Assembly: GCF_000482845.1 (NCBI RefSeq)
Contig: NZ_AXWV01000024.1
Span: 1 to 56,565, forward strand
Reading direction: 5' to 3'
Origin: Anaerobiospirillum succiniciproducens DSM 6400
GTDB lineage: Bacteria; Pseudomonadota; Gammaproteobacteria; Enterobacterales; Succinivibrionaceae
DNA length: 56,565 nt
How positions within the stretch are numbered: position 1 is the first letter of the stretch; each line of letters starts with the position of its first letter. The notes under the pieces were generated by a model. It was not told the origin of the DNA. It ran no database searches and was given only the letters and a program-made list of their open reading frames with translations. This document shows, piece after piece, positions 44,318 to 53,955 of the stretch. The position numbers and the translations under genes were made by a program.

Positions 44318-44448
44318 AATTGATCATATGGCAATTGACCGAGATAGAAGTGCAATTGCCATTCGATAAGATATGATGCTGCTGCTACTCATTTGCTTTC
44401 ATTACAAGCAAAGCACTTGCAGCATCGATAGAGGCTTGTATTTTTGGC

Positions 44449-46731
44449 TTAAAGAGATACCTTACCCTCAAGCTTGCCAACAAACTCACCACGGCTATCG
44501 GCACCCCCCTTAACAGACAGGTTGATTTGCTTTAAGAGCTGCAGCTGAGCACCGAGTTCAGCACTGAAAATACCGCCATCACGACCTGAGTAGAGCTCGC
44601 CAATATCGTGGTATGTACGCTCAGCAGTGAATGAAATATAGTCTTCCTTCCACTTGTCCATATCAGCAACATCAACTGCATACTTTAAGTCTGAGTTGAA
44701 GGTGATAGAAGCAATATCGCTAAGAGCAATTGGCTTGCTATCCCAAGCGGCCTTAACAAAGAGCTCATGAGACTGCAGGCTGATGTCGCTTAAGATAGCG
44801 TTGTTAGCACCTAACTGACCATTTGGATCGGTGCCCTCACCGCCTACCTCACGGAAGCCATCACGCTTGAAGAAGGTATTAACCATACCTGCTGATACTT
44901 CAACATCACCAAAGTCATTTAAGCTTAAGTCTTTGTAGAGCTCATTAGAGATAGCAAATGATTGGCTGTTAAAGCGAGCAGTCTTACCAAGACCTTCGTT
45001 CTTATTACGCTTCAGGTCGTTATCAGAGAACATAAAGTTAAAGCCAGAACGCAAACCAAAGTAGTCGTTCTCATAGTTAATTCTATAACCAGCAACGAAG
45101 CTATTTACGTCGTTCTCTGAGCCATTTGCATAGTCGATAGCTGAGTTCATGTAGCCTACCATCATAGTGCCTAAAGCACCTTTAAACAGCTCGCGCTCAA
45201 CACCAGCAAGCAAGGTCACATCAAAGACATCGTACTCAGCAACGGTAGGCATATCTTCTTCAACATTCTTATTGCCACGAATGAAGATACCGCCCTTAAT
45301 GCCATTTGAGCCGCCGACAATGGAACCCTCAGTAAGATCGGAGCTGTAGGACACAGACATGAAGCTCTCGCCAGATGAGAACTTATCCTGAATCTCATTG
45401 AGCTCAATAGCACGGTTGCGCATCTGAGTGTTCAGCACAGCATAATCCTTGTGCTTCCAATCAATGGCCTTAAACATCTGAGAGAATCTATTAGGATCAA
45501 CACCCTCATATAAAACGTAGATGTTGTTATCGTCTGAGCTAATAGATGTATAACCTAAGCCAGCACCAGTAGTTAACTGAATCTTGGCACCTGTGTTAGT
45601 TGCTAATACTGGATCGTTTCGCTCACTACCATTTTTATCAACAGAATATGATACTAAGTAAACGTCTTCCGTGAGGCTATGGGAGCTTGTCTCAATTTTT
45701 GTTAAGTTACTAGGAAGGAAGCTTTCTTCAACTTTCACCCAATTCCAATCACCGTTCTCATCTTGAGTATACTCAAAGCAGAGGCGGGACTCATTCTTAT
45801 AGATACTCTTTTCTTCGTTCTTTACAGCAAGGCGAATTTTTCCCTTGTGGTAAAAGATATTGCTCTCTGATGTCTTATCCATTTTGAAGGAACCATCTAG
45901 CTTTGCTTTAACATCCGGGATCAACATCTTGGATACTTGCCAAGTCTTACCACCATCTAAAGACATGATAAAACCTGAAGTACTTATCCAATTAGAGCCA
46001 GTTGAGGTTGTAGATGCCCATGCTTGGATAGGCATATAGATATTGCCTTTATATGACATACCGCCACCAGGCCCCTGCAGAACCATGTCATATTTGGCAC
46101 CAGTCTGACCTTTGTTGATAATGCCTAGCACATCTTGAGTAAGATCTCTCGATGTCCAAGTCTTACCTCTATCATTAGAGGTCATAAGAATTAGGTCTGT
46201 TTGCTTTGTGTTAGGCAAATTATCAAAACCGTTATTTACATCACCTGCTGGTGTACCTGGTGTACCACTGTAAAGATGTGAATTAGTACGGAATCCGAGC
46301 ATGAAAATTGTGTTGCTATTTTCATCAAAAAGAATGGCTGGATCAGTAGCCATATTGAAGAAGTTATTTTCACCAGGTGTTCCGGTTACGTCATGAACCT
46401 TTAGTTCTGTCCATGTAAGACCACCATCATAAGAAATCTTAGTGCCTAACTTAGTCTTATATAAGCCTTGCATGGCCGCTAAGTCTCTATATCCGCCAGT
46501 GTAGCGAACATCAGATGCTGCGATCAGAATGCCCTTACCAGCAGTAATAGCAGGGATTCTAAAGCCAGTGTACTGATCAACCTCAGCTCCTTTCTTAAAC
46601 AGAACTACACCAGATCCACGGTAAATGTCGGAAGGTGAATAGTAGGCAGGTGAAAAGTAATTGGCAGACTGAGCAAGAGCCGGTGCAAAGGCAAGTGCAG
46701 CGGCTGCTAAAGCAAGAGATGACTTCTTCAT
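44449..46731 (-). CDS. Surface sialidase with autotransporter-like barrel, copy 2
   Basis: 760 residues from ATG 46731. Same architecture as copy 1: signal peptide, sialidase domain with FRIP at about 58-61, AASDVRY, Asp boxes SYDGGLTWTEL, SNDRGKTWTS and SLDGGKTWQVS, the SESNIFYHKGKIRLAV segment, then a beta-barrel. From YAVLNTQMRNRAIELNEIQ to the C-terminus the two proteins differ in only a few residues, whereas the first 460 residues diverge clearly. This suggests two specificities or antigenic forms on a shared translocator, with the barrel homogenised by gene conversion. Upstream and downstream flanks are also duplicated. No signal for a lipoprotein; anchored by the barrel. The substrate linkage preference cannot be read from the sequence. 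Confidence 0.85.
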   Translation of the reverse strand: MKKSSLALAAAALAFAPALAQSANYFSPAYYSPSDIYRGSGVVLFKKGAEVDQYTGFRIPAITAGKGILIAASDVRYTGGYRDLAAMQGLYKTKLGTKISYDGGLTWTELKVHDVTGTPGENNFFNMATDPAILFDENSNTIFMLGFRTNSHLYSGTPGTPAGDVNNGFDNLPNTKQTDLILMTSNDRGKTWTSRDLTQDVLGIINKGQTGAKYDMVLQGPGGGMSYKGNIYMPIQAWASTTSTGSNWISTSGFIMSLDGGKTWQVSKMLIPDVKAKLDGSFKMDKTSESNIFYHKGKIRLAVKNEEKSIYKNESRLCFEYTQDENGDWNWVKVEESFLPSNLTKIETSSHSLTEDVYLVSYSVDKNGSERNDPVLATNTGAKIQLTTGAGLGYTSISSDDNNIYVLYEGVDPNRFSQMFKAIDWKHKDYAVLNTQMRNRAIELNEIQDKFSSGESFMSVSYSSDLTEGSIVGGSNGIKGGIFIRGNKNVEEDMPTVAEYDVFDVTLLAGVERELFKGALGTMMVGYMNSAIDYANGSENDVNSFVAGYRINYENDYFGLRSGFNFMFSDNDLKRNKNEGLGKTARFNSQSFAISNELYKDLSLNDFGDVEVSAGMVNTFFKRDGFREVGGEGTDPNGQLGANNAILSDISLQSHELFVKAAWDSKPIALSDIASITFNSDLKYAVDVADMDKWKEDYISFTAERTYHDIGELYSGRDGGIFSAELGAQLQLLKQINLSVKGGADSRGEFVGKLEGKVSL

Positions 46732-46759
46732 AACAGTGATTCTTATGCGGATTAGACGA

Positions 46760-46780
46760 CTATTTGGAGTTTTTCTCCAT
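46760..46780 (-). promoter_or_regulatory. Leader micro-ORF and hairpin upstream of sialidase copy 2
   Basis: Copy of the element at 43880-43900: six-codon ATG...TAG frame overlapping a TGGAG/CTCCA hairpin (46765-46779). Preserved despite a one-base indel just upstream of it. Confidence 0.4.
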
Positions 46781-46794
46781 GTTTTTAAAAAATC

Positions 46795-46850
46795 CTAACA
46801 TAAATTTTCATAATCGCTTTTTCACATTTGCACCAAATTTGTCCCTCTTT
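46795..46850 (-). promoter_or_regulatory. Candidate shared sialidase promoter region
   Basis: On the minus strand the sequence TTTGGTGCAAATGTGAAAAA, then GCGATTATGAAAATT, is conserved with the region at about 43920-43960 ahead of copy 1. TTGGTG with TATGAA 18 bases away is the best -35/-10 pair I can see. TGTGA within the spacer could be half of a CRP-type site. Conservation is seen; the assignment is tentative. Confidence 0.35.
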
Positions 46851-47186
46851 TGCGATATTCAAATGTAGATCTTCCTGCATAGATATACATGCACATAAAG
46901 AGTTTATCTGTATATCTAGCTAAACAACATTAGAACTTCTAAAAACCATTCTGTAGATTGCATGATAAACATCAGCTATTTTGCTTCGATGTTGTAATGT
47001 GCTGAACACGTTAAGCCTGCCTAAACTAGGCTTTGAATGCAGAATAAGACTAACAGTATGTTTGTTTTGGGACTAACTTTAAGCTACTCCCAATTTTGTT
47101 AATCAAGGATAGTTCGTGGTCTTGTTGTAGTGCTTGCAATTAGCTAAATTAGTCTGAGATTGTCAGACTTCTAAGGAGTGTTATTA

Positions 47187-48161
47187 ATGAAAGTCGGTAT
47201 TCTTGCTGCAGGTGGCATAGCGCATAAGATGGCCAAAACCTTGGTTGGCTTAAACCACGCAGAAATTGAGCTGTATGCAGTAGCATCACGTTCGCTTGAT
47301 AAAGCAAAAGCATTTGCCTCTGAGTACTCCATGCCTGTAGCTTATGGCTCATATGAAGAGCTTGCACAGGATGACAAGGTAGATCTTATCTACATTGCCT
47401 CCCCACACTCTGAGCATCATCATCACGCCATGCTCTGTCTTAAGCACAAAAAGGCTCTTTTAGTTGAAAAGGCATTTACTGCCAATGAGCAAATGGCTAA
47501 AGACGTTCTTGCTTTTGCTAAAGAGCAACATACTTTAGTCGCTGAAGCTATTTGGACTCGCTACATGCCAAGCCGCAGCATCATTGCCAAGGCTATTGAC
47601 GAGGGCAAGATCGGCAAGGTTCACTCCATCATGGCTAACCTTGGCTATGCAGTTGCGGATAAAGAGCGCATCATTAAGCCAGAATTAGCTGGCGGTGCAC
47701 TTTTAGACCTAGGTGTCTATCCAATTAACTTTGCCATGATGTTCTTTGGTCACGATTTAGCTAGTGTTTCAGGCACCTGTATTAAGGCAGATACTGGCGT
47801 AGACCTCATGGACAGCATCACTCTTACATGGAATGATGGCAAGATCGCCTGTCTGCACGCCACTGCCAATGGCCCTGCAGATCGCAATGGCATCATCTAT
47901 GGCGAAAAGGGTTATATGGTCGTCACTAACATCAATAATCCTGAGAAAGTCGAGATCTTCGATAACGACCATAAGCTTGTGGAAGAACTTCCTCTGCCTA
48001 AACAAGTCTCTGGCTATGAGTACCAGGTAATCTCATGCCTCAATGCCCTCAAGGAAGGCAAGCTTGAGACTCCTGAAATGACACATACTGAGATCATTGA
48101 AGTCATGCAGGTCATGGACTCCTTGCGCTCAGACTGGGGTATCAAGTTCCCATTTGAATAG
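47187..48161 (+). CDS. Gfo/Idh/MocA-family NAD(P)-dependent oxidoreductase
   Basis: 324 residues from ATG 47187 with AAGGAG 8 bases upstream; a GTG at 47178 is in frame but too close. The N-terminal Rossmann fold has GILAAGGIAHKMAKTL, and the family's YIASPHSEHHHHA and LVEKAFTAN (Lys of the EKP-like motif) follow. The C-terminal part has AIWTRYMP and GGALLDLGVYPINFA. These features resemble the dihydrodiol/D-xylose dehydrogenase-like branch. It probably oxidises a sugar or sugar derivative; the substrate is not clear. Sialidase genes lie upstream on the other strand, and some members of this superfamily act on anhydro-sialic acids, but the motifs do not specifically indicate that. Confidence 0.85.
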   Translation: MKVGILAAGGIAHKMAKTLVGLNHAEIELYAVASRSLDKAKAFASEYSMPVAYGSYEELAQDDKVDLIYIASPHSEHHHHAMLCLKHKKALLVEKAFTANEQMAKDVLAFAKEQHTLVAEAIWTRYMPSRSIIAKAIDEGKIGKVHSIMANLGYAVADKERIIKPELAGGALLDLGVYPINFAMMFFGHDLASVSGTCIKADTGVDLMDSITLTWNDGKIACLHATANGPADRNGIIYGEKGYMVVTNINNPEKVEIFDNDHKLVEELPLPKQVSGYEYQVISCLNALKEGKLETPEMTHTEIIEVMQVMDSLRSDWGIKFPFE

Positions 48162-48741
48162 AGCTTAAGGCGATCTAACATCTTGTGCATAGCACTATGA
48201 TCTATGCACTTAACTCAACCCTCCAACACAAACACGTATTTGAGCGGGCGCTGCTTAACTGCAAGCTTTGTTAAAGCCGCGCCCCTGTCTTATTCCATCC
48301 CAAGACTTTGCTCTAGAAAGTCTGCTGCACTCAATGCCACGCCTTTACCAAATATAGTTTGGACACATTTCAGCCCCAAACTTAATCTTGTGATTGGCTA
48401 ACTCTTACTTTGATAGTGCCATCTTGATTTAGTTCGGGTGAACAATAAACAACGTTTTGGCTCCCATCTGAGTTAATTTTAGCAATTGCTCCTACTTTCC
48501 TGAGATCATTGCTAAACACTATGCAATAGCGATATGGTTCTGTTGCTGCATTGCTTTTATCTGAGACTTCTTCATGAGGCAGTGCTGCGGCGACTTAAGC
48601 TCAGCGATAGAACCTGTCTTAGCGAATTGAGCTGTGAGAAACCAAAAACCTCATACTGTTCCTGCTAATACACAAAGCGCCCAGTACTGCTTAGCAATAC
48701 TGAGCGCTTATAAAAACCTATAGTAGCAATGAGCGTATCTG
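48162..48741. other. Spacer between the oxidoreductase and acyltransferase ends
   Basis: About 580 bases where two genes converge. It holds the terminator at 48675-48709. No credible gene. Confidence 0.6.
48675..48709 (-). terminator. Hairpin downstream of the acyltransferase gene
   Basis: AAGCGCCCAGTACTG and CAATACTGAGCGCTT form a 15-bp stem with wobble pairs on the minus-strand RNA and a short TTAG-type loop. The T tail is weak, but the stem is long and it lies just after the stop at 48742. Confidence 0.7.
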
Positions 48742-51700
48742 CTAGTTATATGCGTCTGCAGGCTTTAACAATGGATCTGCTTGCATTTCTTCTGATGCTT
48801 CTTGACCCTCGAGATCAACTGCCTGCGCAGACTCTTTCTTTAATCTTTCAGCCTCAGCTTTAGCTTTGGCTTCAGCCTCTGCCTTTGCTAATGCTTCAGC
48901 CTCTGCCTTAGCCTTTGCCTTTGCTAATGCTTCAGCTTCTGCCTTGGCTTTGGCTTCAGCCTCTGCCTTAGCCTTTGCTAGTGCCTCAGCTTCTGCTTTG
49001 GCTTTGGCTTCGGCTTCTGCCTTAGACTTTGCTAGTGCCTCAGCTTCTGCTTTGGCTTTGGCTTCAGCCTCTGCCTTAGCCTTTGCTAGTGCCTCAGCTT
49101 CTGCCTTGGCTTTGGCCTCCGCTTCTGCCTTGGCTTTAGCCTCTGCCTCTGCCTTAGCCTTTGCTAATGCCTCAGCCTCTGCTTTGGCTTTGGCTTCAGC
49201 CTCTGCCTTAGCCTTTGCCTTTGCTAATGCCTCAGCTTCTGCTTTGGCTTTGGCTTCAGACTCTGCCTTAGCCTTTGCTAGTGCCTCTGCTTCTGCCTTA
49301 GCTTTGGCTTCAGCCTCTGCCTTAGCCTTTGCTAGTGCCTCAGCTTCTGCTTTGGCTTTGGCTTCAGCCTCTGCCTTAGCCTTTGCTCGTGCCTCAGCTT
49401 CTGCCTTGGCTTTGGCTTCAGCCTCTGCCTTAGCCTGTGCTAGTGCCTCAGCTTCTGCTTTGGCTTTGGCTTCAGCCTCTGCCTTAGCTTTTGCTAGTGC
49501 CTCGGCTTCTGCCTTGGCTTTAGCTTCAGCCTCTGCCTTAGCCTTTGCTAGTGCCTCGGCTTCTGCCTTGGCTTTAGCTTCAGCCTCTGCCTTAGCCTTT
49601 GCTAGTGCCTCAGCTTCTGCTTTGGCTTTGGCTTTGGCTTCAGCATCTGCCTTAGCCTTTGCTAATGCCTCAGCTTCTGCTTTGGCTTTGGCATCGGCAT
49701 CTGATTGTGCTGCGGCCTTGGCGTCAGCCTGTGGTGCAGCCGCTGTTTGGCTGTCAGTTGCTGCAGTGTTGGCGGTTGTGTCGTCGGCATAGCCTTCAAC
49801 TGACTCATCTGCCTCTGGGGTAATGAGCTTTTCGTCTTCAAACTCTGTGCGAACACGACCTTGGTCAACACCAATGCGGCTTAGGATGTAAGAAACTACC
49901 TTGACTGAGCCAGCCCATGAGTAGTGCAGACCGTCTTGGTAAACTGGGATGAACTTGCCAACTAAGATCTCGCACTTGCCATCAATACAAATGGCTTCAT
50001 TTGGATCGATGTAGTTAACTGCCTTATTAAGCTCAGTCTTGTAAGCATTTTGTGGCAGGTTATCAATGGTTGAGACGATATCTTGGTTAATTGGGATATC
50101 GGCTAAGTCCTTGTTCTTAGTGCAGGTGAATGTGCTGCGAATAAACTTAGACAATGGATTGTCTAAGGCATGTAAGAACATACAGGTGCTACCAACATCA
50201 AACACGGTTTGACGAGGAGTACCAATTACCCAAATCTTATGAGTGCTAAAGTCAACAGACAGTTGCTTTAAGTCCTCAAGCACTGCCTGAGTAAACTCAT
50301 CTTCTTTAACCTGAGAATTGTCTTGGCGTCTTACTAAACCACTCTTGTAACGTGGCCAGTCTTGAGCAACTACAACCGGCAGATCTGGATACTTTTGTAA
50401 TGCCTCTTTAGCTGACTCATAGCGCAGCTTACAAGCCTCATCGATATAGCCCTCAGAGCGGCGTGAGACATGGTTTGCATATGAATAGCAACCATCTCTA
50501 AACACGGTAATGACATGCAAGCCACGGTCAATGAGGTCTAAGGTGTAATGACGAGCAAAGCTATCGCCAATGAGAATAAAGTCAGGCTTTCTTTGTAGAT
50601 CACCAATGGCGTTGACCTTGCCATCAAAAGGCACGTCATGACCACCGTATTGAGCGTACTTAGTAACTTGATGATCAAGTCTAAACTTAGCACCGGTAAC
50701 ACCAATGTAGTATGCAGTTGCGGTAACTACAATGTATAAGCCTAAGAAGGTGTAACCAAAGTTTCTACGCCTTTCTACAGCATAGTGCAGCAGGATGCCT
50801 AACAGCATGATTGGCACTAAGAGCTCTAAACACCAAACATTAAAACCAAGCTTGGTGATAAAGACGATTAATGGCCAGTGAGCCAGATAAATAGCATATG
50901 ACCACAAGCCTAACTTTTGGAATACAACATTAGAAAGCAGCGAATTATGGTTATTAGCTGCAATACACAGATAGGCACCAATGAGAGGAATTACAGCCCA
51001 TAAAGTTGGCCAGCCATGAGCATCATCGATAAATGCCAGTGAGATAGCAATGATGATGAGGCCTAAAAGCTCTACATGCCAAGGCTTTAAAGCACAAACG
51101 ATGCGGGCTAAAGATGATGCGCCTAAGATGGATCTGCCACGGGCATTTTCTGACTTGAAGCTGTTTTGGAAGAACTGCAGTGGGTAGAAATAAGCTAAGG
51201 CACCAAAGAGCATTTCAAAGGCTCTTGATGGCAGAATGTAGTATGAGTAACGAGGGTACTCAATGGTACACCAGGCTGCAAAAAATACACTCAGCGCAGT
51301 CAGAATGACTAAAAATCTAGCTAAATACTGAGTCTTTAAGAAGCGGTGCAGAATCAGGATTAAGATTGGGTAGAAGATGTAGAACTGCCACTCAACTGAT
51401 AATGACCAGGTATGCAAGAATGGCTGATCTAAAGCGGAGTTACCAAAGTAATCGGTCTTCTGCGCAAAGTGCATGTTCGATAAGAACAGCAATGCAGTAA
51501 AGCCCTCATACGCTAGACGCTTTAAGTCACCGCTACCGATGAGGAAGTAACCAAGACCCACAAAGATAGCTACGGTCACCATCAATGCTGGACAGATACG
51601 CTTCGCTCTGCGCTTGTAGAAGTCGAATAGAGAGAAGTTACCTTTCTCGATACCCTTCATGATGATCATGGTCATCAAATAACCTGAGATCACGAAGAAG

Positions 51701-51834
51701 ATATCTACGCCTAAGAAACCACCTCTAAAAAACTCAACTTGAGGTAGTAGCACATGCACCAGGTGATAAATAGTCACCGAGATGACGGCTATAGCTCTTA
51801 AGCCCGTAATGTCCGATCTGAGTTCTTTAGCCAT
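48742..51834 (-). CDS. OafA-type acyltransferase with SGNH domain and a long KAEAEA tail
   Basis: 1030 residues from ATG 51834 (AAGGA upstream); a GTG 18 bases earlier is less likely. Residues about 1-350 form the ten-or-so-TM acyltransferase-3 domain: LRSDITGLRAIAVISVTIYH with the catalytic His, GGFLGVDIFFVISGYLMT, FYKRRAKRICPAL and WSLSVEWQFYIFYP. Next is a periplasmic SGNH-like domain (about 405-640) with ILIGDSFARHY and DGLHYSWAGS giving the Ser and Asp/His. This pairing is usual for O-acetylation of surface polysaccharide. The last about 330 residues are unusual: an Ala/Asp/Gln linker, then about 15 copies of an 18-residue Lys/Ala/Glu unit, then a short acidic end. The tail resembles the TolA stalk. 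No polysaccharide genes are adjacent. Confidence 0.85.
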   Translation of the reverse strand: MAKELRSDITGLRAIAVISVTIYHLVHVLLPQVEFFRGGFLGVDIFFVISGYLMTMIIMKGIEKGNFSLFDFYKRRAKRICPALMVTVAIFVGLGYFLIGSGDLKRLAYEGFTALLFLSNMHFAQKTDYFGNSALDQPFLHTWSLSVEWQFYIFYPILILILHRFLKTQYLARFLVILTALSVFFAAWCTIEYPRYSYYILPSRAFEMLFGALAYFYPLQFFQNSFKSENARGRSILGASSLARIVCALKPWHVELLGLIIIAISLAFIDDAHGWPTLWAVIPLIGAYLCIAANNHNSLLSNVVFQKLGLWSYAIYLAHWPLIVFITKLGFNVWCLELLVPIMLLGILLHYAVERRRNFGYTFLGLYIVVTATAYYIGVTGAKFRLDHQVTKYAQYGGHDVPFDGKVNAIGDLQRKPDFILIGDSFARHYTLDLIDRGLHVITVFRDGCYSYANHVSRRSEGYIDEACKLRYESAKEALQKYPDLPVVVAQDWPRYKSGLVRRQDNSQVKEDEFTQAVLEDLKQLSVDFSTHKIWVIGTPRQTVFDVGSTCMFLHALDNPLSKFIRSTFTCTKNKDLADIPINQDIVSTIDNLPQNAYKTELNKAVNYIDPNEAICIDGKCEILVGKFIPVYQDGLHYSWAGSVKVVSYILSRIGVDQGRVRTEFEDEKLITPEADESVEGYADDTTANTAATDSQTAAAPQADAKAAAQSDADAKAKAEAEALAKAKADAEAKAKAKAEAEALAKAKAEAEAKAKAEAEALAKAKAEAEAKAKAEAEALAKAKAEAEAKAKAEAEALAQAKAEAEAKAKAEAEARAKAKAEAEAKAKAEAEALAKAKAEAEAKAKAEAEALAKAKAESEAKAKAEAEALAKAKAKAEAEAKAKAEAEALAKAKAEAEAKAKAEAEAKAKAEAEALAKAKAEAEAKAKAEAEALAKSKAEAEAKAKAEAEALAKAKAEAEAKAKAEAEALAKAKAKAEAEALAKAEAEAKAKAEAERLKKESAQAVDLEGQEASEEMQADPLLKPADAYN
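48855..49710 (-). repeat. 54-bp tandem coding repeat in the acyltransferase tail
   Basis: About 15 copies of a 54-bp (18-codon) unit encode KAKAEAEALAKAKAEAEA-type sequence. Copies vary mainly at Leu, Glu and third codon positions, and some are shortened or extended by two codons. The frame is kept throughout. Such an array should recombine readily. Confidence 0.9.
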
Positions 51835-52856
51835 TAGATCATCCTTACCCACTTAGTCACAGTTCTAAAGCTTACTCAAATGTATTTGAACGTGCACAAC
51901 TACAGCTATGCATGCTTTAGATACACATGTGACCAACACAACACCACTATGGGTGCAAACCGTTATTGCCACTAGAAAAACAGTGCTGCTAACACTAGTC
52001 ACTTAAGCTATGTCCATGTACTTAGTTTACAAATGACAGTGCAAAATGCTTACTGCTATGCCTAGTTATCTTGAATACGAACTTGTCTTGATTATCTTGC
52101 CAATAGCGCAAAGCGCTAATTGCCGCCACAAAGGACAGCAAAGACTACTAAGATTGCCATATTCTAGCCTAGTTTGCACAACTAGCTAAATGGCTGCATC
52201 ACGCAATTGCAACTGTCCATCAAGACAATGATTAATCGAGCCCACAAGATCTTAGTAAGCTTAGTAAAAGATACTACGCGCTATATCTATGCTGATGTTT
52301 GCATTGTAAAGGACGATGGGCAAAGTTCCTATAGCTAAGCATCACAAGCCCCATTTTGACGCGAGATATACGCATAGAAACAGCCACTTTATACAGCCTA
52401 TTGCTAAAACCTTGCCCTTGTTACAAGAGCCGTTACCGTGAGATGCGGCTAGGTCTTGACTTGCTTGTAAACAAGCCTTTACTTGCTTGCCTTGATATAA
52501 GTCACTAGAGCATGTGTCTGCAGTTAACTTTCATACTTTGTATGGAAGCAACAATCGATTGAGTACCTATCCTCACATTGAGCTCTAGCTTGATGGCCTA
52601 TTCATCTTTTGTGTCTATTGCATTAGATGCAAGCGATTATTCGACAGCAGCGCGGTAATGAACCTATGAATAGCCATGACCTACCCTGATGTAATGTTCT
52701 TTAGAGATACAAGGCCTGTTGGCTAGCTTGGTATCTTGGTGTGAAGGTTTGGCTGCTTTGCTAAGCCATGCATGGCTGACAGTGGGACTTAACAATTCAT
52801 GCATAGCTTGGCTAGAGGCTCAGTTGTGATATAGATTGGCTATCTTAGCTGCTTAA
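51835..52856. other. Gene-free spacer upstream of the acyltransferase
   Basis: About 1.0 kb. I saw no ORF with a ribosome site, no clear hairpin and no RNA gene. It must contain the acyltransferase promoter near its left end. Confidence 0.5.
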
Positions 52857-53534
52857 TTAGTTGGAAGCTTTGGTCTTGGCAATAACCTTGAGAGCACCCT
52901 TGGTCAAATCCACGAGCTCAGCTTCTAAATTGTCAGCCTCGTGATCTGGTAGCACTACATCAAAGTAAGCAATTTCAGCATAGCTCTCATTAGTAATGGT
53001 GGCACGATAGCGTGGCAGCATGTGCTGAAACTTTGGAATGTAACGATGCTCAAGACCAATAGAAAGCTTAGCTGCAATCATGCGCTCAGTGGTTGGCAAA
53101 GTCTCTAAGGCCTCTTGAACCGATCCTTGATAGGCCTTAACTAAACCGCCAGTGCCTAAAAGCACACCACCAAAATAACGAGTTACTACTGCAGTAAGCT
53201 CGCCTACTCCGCAATGTAACACTACATTGAGCATAGGCTGACCAGCGGTACCTTTTGGCTCGCCATCATCAGAGCAACCACAAAAGGCAGTTGAGCCTGG
53301 TGCCGTGGCGTTAAACGCAAAGCAATTGTGTCTAGCATCAGAGTAAATAGCTGAGATCTCTTCAATAAAAGCCTTGGCCTCCTCAACTGATGAGGTATGC
53401 GCAATGGTGGCAATAAAGCGAGAGCGCTTAATCACAATCTCATGAGTATGGTACTGACCTTTCTTTAAATCAGGCACTAAGTAGCTGTCTTTAGCGCTTT
53501 CCTTCTGATCAGCACCTTTTTTAGCCTGCGCCAT
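52857..53534 (-). CDS. yigZ: YigZ/IMPACT-family protein
   Basis: 225 residues. The N-terminal UPF0029/IMPACT domain shows RSRFIATIAHTSSVEEAKAF, DARHNCFAF, SDDGEPKGTAGQPML and VVTRYFGGVLLGTGGLVKAY, which are the diagnostic signatures. A small C-terminal alpha/beta domain follows (about 145-220). The family is linked to translation or ribosome-related control and is conserved, but its molecular role in bacteria is not settled. ATG 53534 has GAGGAG upstream. A 20-residue Lys/Asp-rich N-terminal leader precedes the domain and is somewhat longer than usual. Single-gene unit; in E. coli it lies beside pepQ and trkH, which are not here. Confidence 0.95.
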   Translation of the reverse strand: MAQAKKGADQKESAKDSYLVPDLKKGQYHTHEIVIKRSRFIATIAHTSSVEEAKAFIEEISAIYSDARHNCFAFNATAPGSTAFCGCSDDGEPKGTAGQPMLNVVLHCGVGELTAVVTRYFGGVLLGTGGLVKAYQGSVQEALETLPTTERMIAAKLSIGLEHRYIPKFQHMLPRYRATITNESYAEIAYFDVVLPDHEADNLEAELVDLTKGALKVIAKTKASN

Positions 53535-53740
53535 ACCATCTCCTCAATAAACCAAAAACTCTGATTGCAACCTCAGCCATGCTCTAAGCAGCATCGAAAC
53601 TGTGGCTAGATAATTTCCGCTGCAATTATCCCATATACCGAGGGTATCAACAAATTATGGCAGGGCCTAATGATTCTTAAGAAGAGAGAAGCACTGCAAC
53701 GAGCAATACATTAAAGGCAAGACAGACAATGAAGTCTTGG

Positions 53741-53820
53741 TTTGGTTTGGTTTGGTTTGGTTTGGTTTGGTTTGGTTTGGTTTGGTTTGGTTTGGTTTGG
53801 TTTGGTTTGGTTTGGTTTGG
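53741..53820. repeat. Pentanucleotide tract (TTTGG)16
   Basis: Sixteen perfect TTTGG units, preceded by one CTTGG. Five-base units shift a reading frame or a promoter spacing when their number changes. No long gene runs through it on either strand. It ends 40 bases before the structured element at 53860. Confidence 0.98.
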
Positions 53821-53854
53821 AGAGATTGAGACTGCGCACGGGCGGGAAACAAAA

Positions 53855-53955
53855 TATTAGTGGACCGTTACGGAGGAGGTTATGACCCTAATAAGGTAGG
53901 AGGGCCAGTGCAACTAACCGCCTCAACGATCCACAACTTTGCTTTTCTTGTGGCA
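53855..53955 (-). ncRNA. Candidate structured antisense RNA
   Basis: On the minus strand, GTGGATCGTT (53934-53925) pairs with AACGGTCCAC (53869-53860) as ten pairs including one U.G. The adjacent GAGGCGGTTA (53924-53915) pairs with TAACCTCCTC (53882-53873) with one mismatch, and GGCCCT (53906-53901) with AGGGTC (53889-53884). The wobble pairs are allowed only in the minus-strand transcript, which points to that strand. A consensus promoter drives it. It covers the ribosome site of the plus-strand peptide at 53908-54000, so it could act as an antisense regulator. I do not recognise a known RNA family. No classical terminator is seen before the (CCAAA)n tract. Confidence 0.5.

Larger units (their letters stand above)
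43852..44448. other. Spacer between the two sialidase genes
   Basis: About 600 bases. The part next to copy 1 (43852-44015) is its leader and promoter region. The part next to copy 2 (44289-44448) is that gene's 3' region with a terminator. Both have counterparts at the other copy. The middle part (about 44020-44280) is unique and AT-rich. Confidence 0.7.
46732..47186. other. Spacer upstream of sialidase copy 2 and the oxidoreductase
   Basis: About 455 bases divergently flanked. The first 160 bases (46732-46895) are the duplicated sialidase leader and promoter region. The remainder has no recognisable gene. Confidence 0.6.

Noticed and set aside
48866..49792. 308-residue Ala/Ser-rich frame on the plus strand
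   Set aside because: It is the antisense of the 54-bp coding repeat of the acyltransferase; no ribosome site, and its sequence follows passively from the repeat.
53667..53852. Minus-strand 61-residue frame of KPNQT repeats through the TTTGG tract
   Set aside because: TTG start without ribosome site; the repeat peptide is what any frame of this 5-base tract must give.
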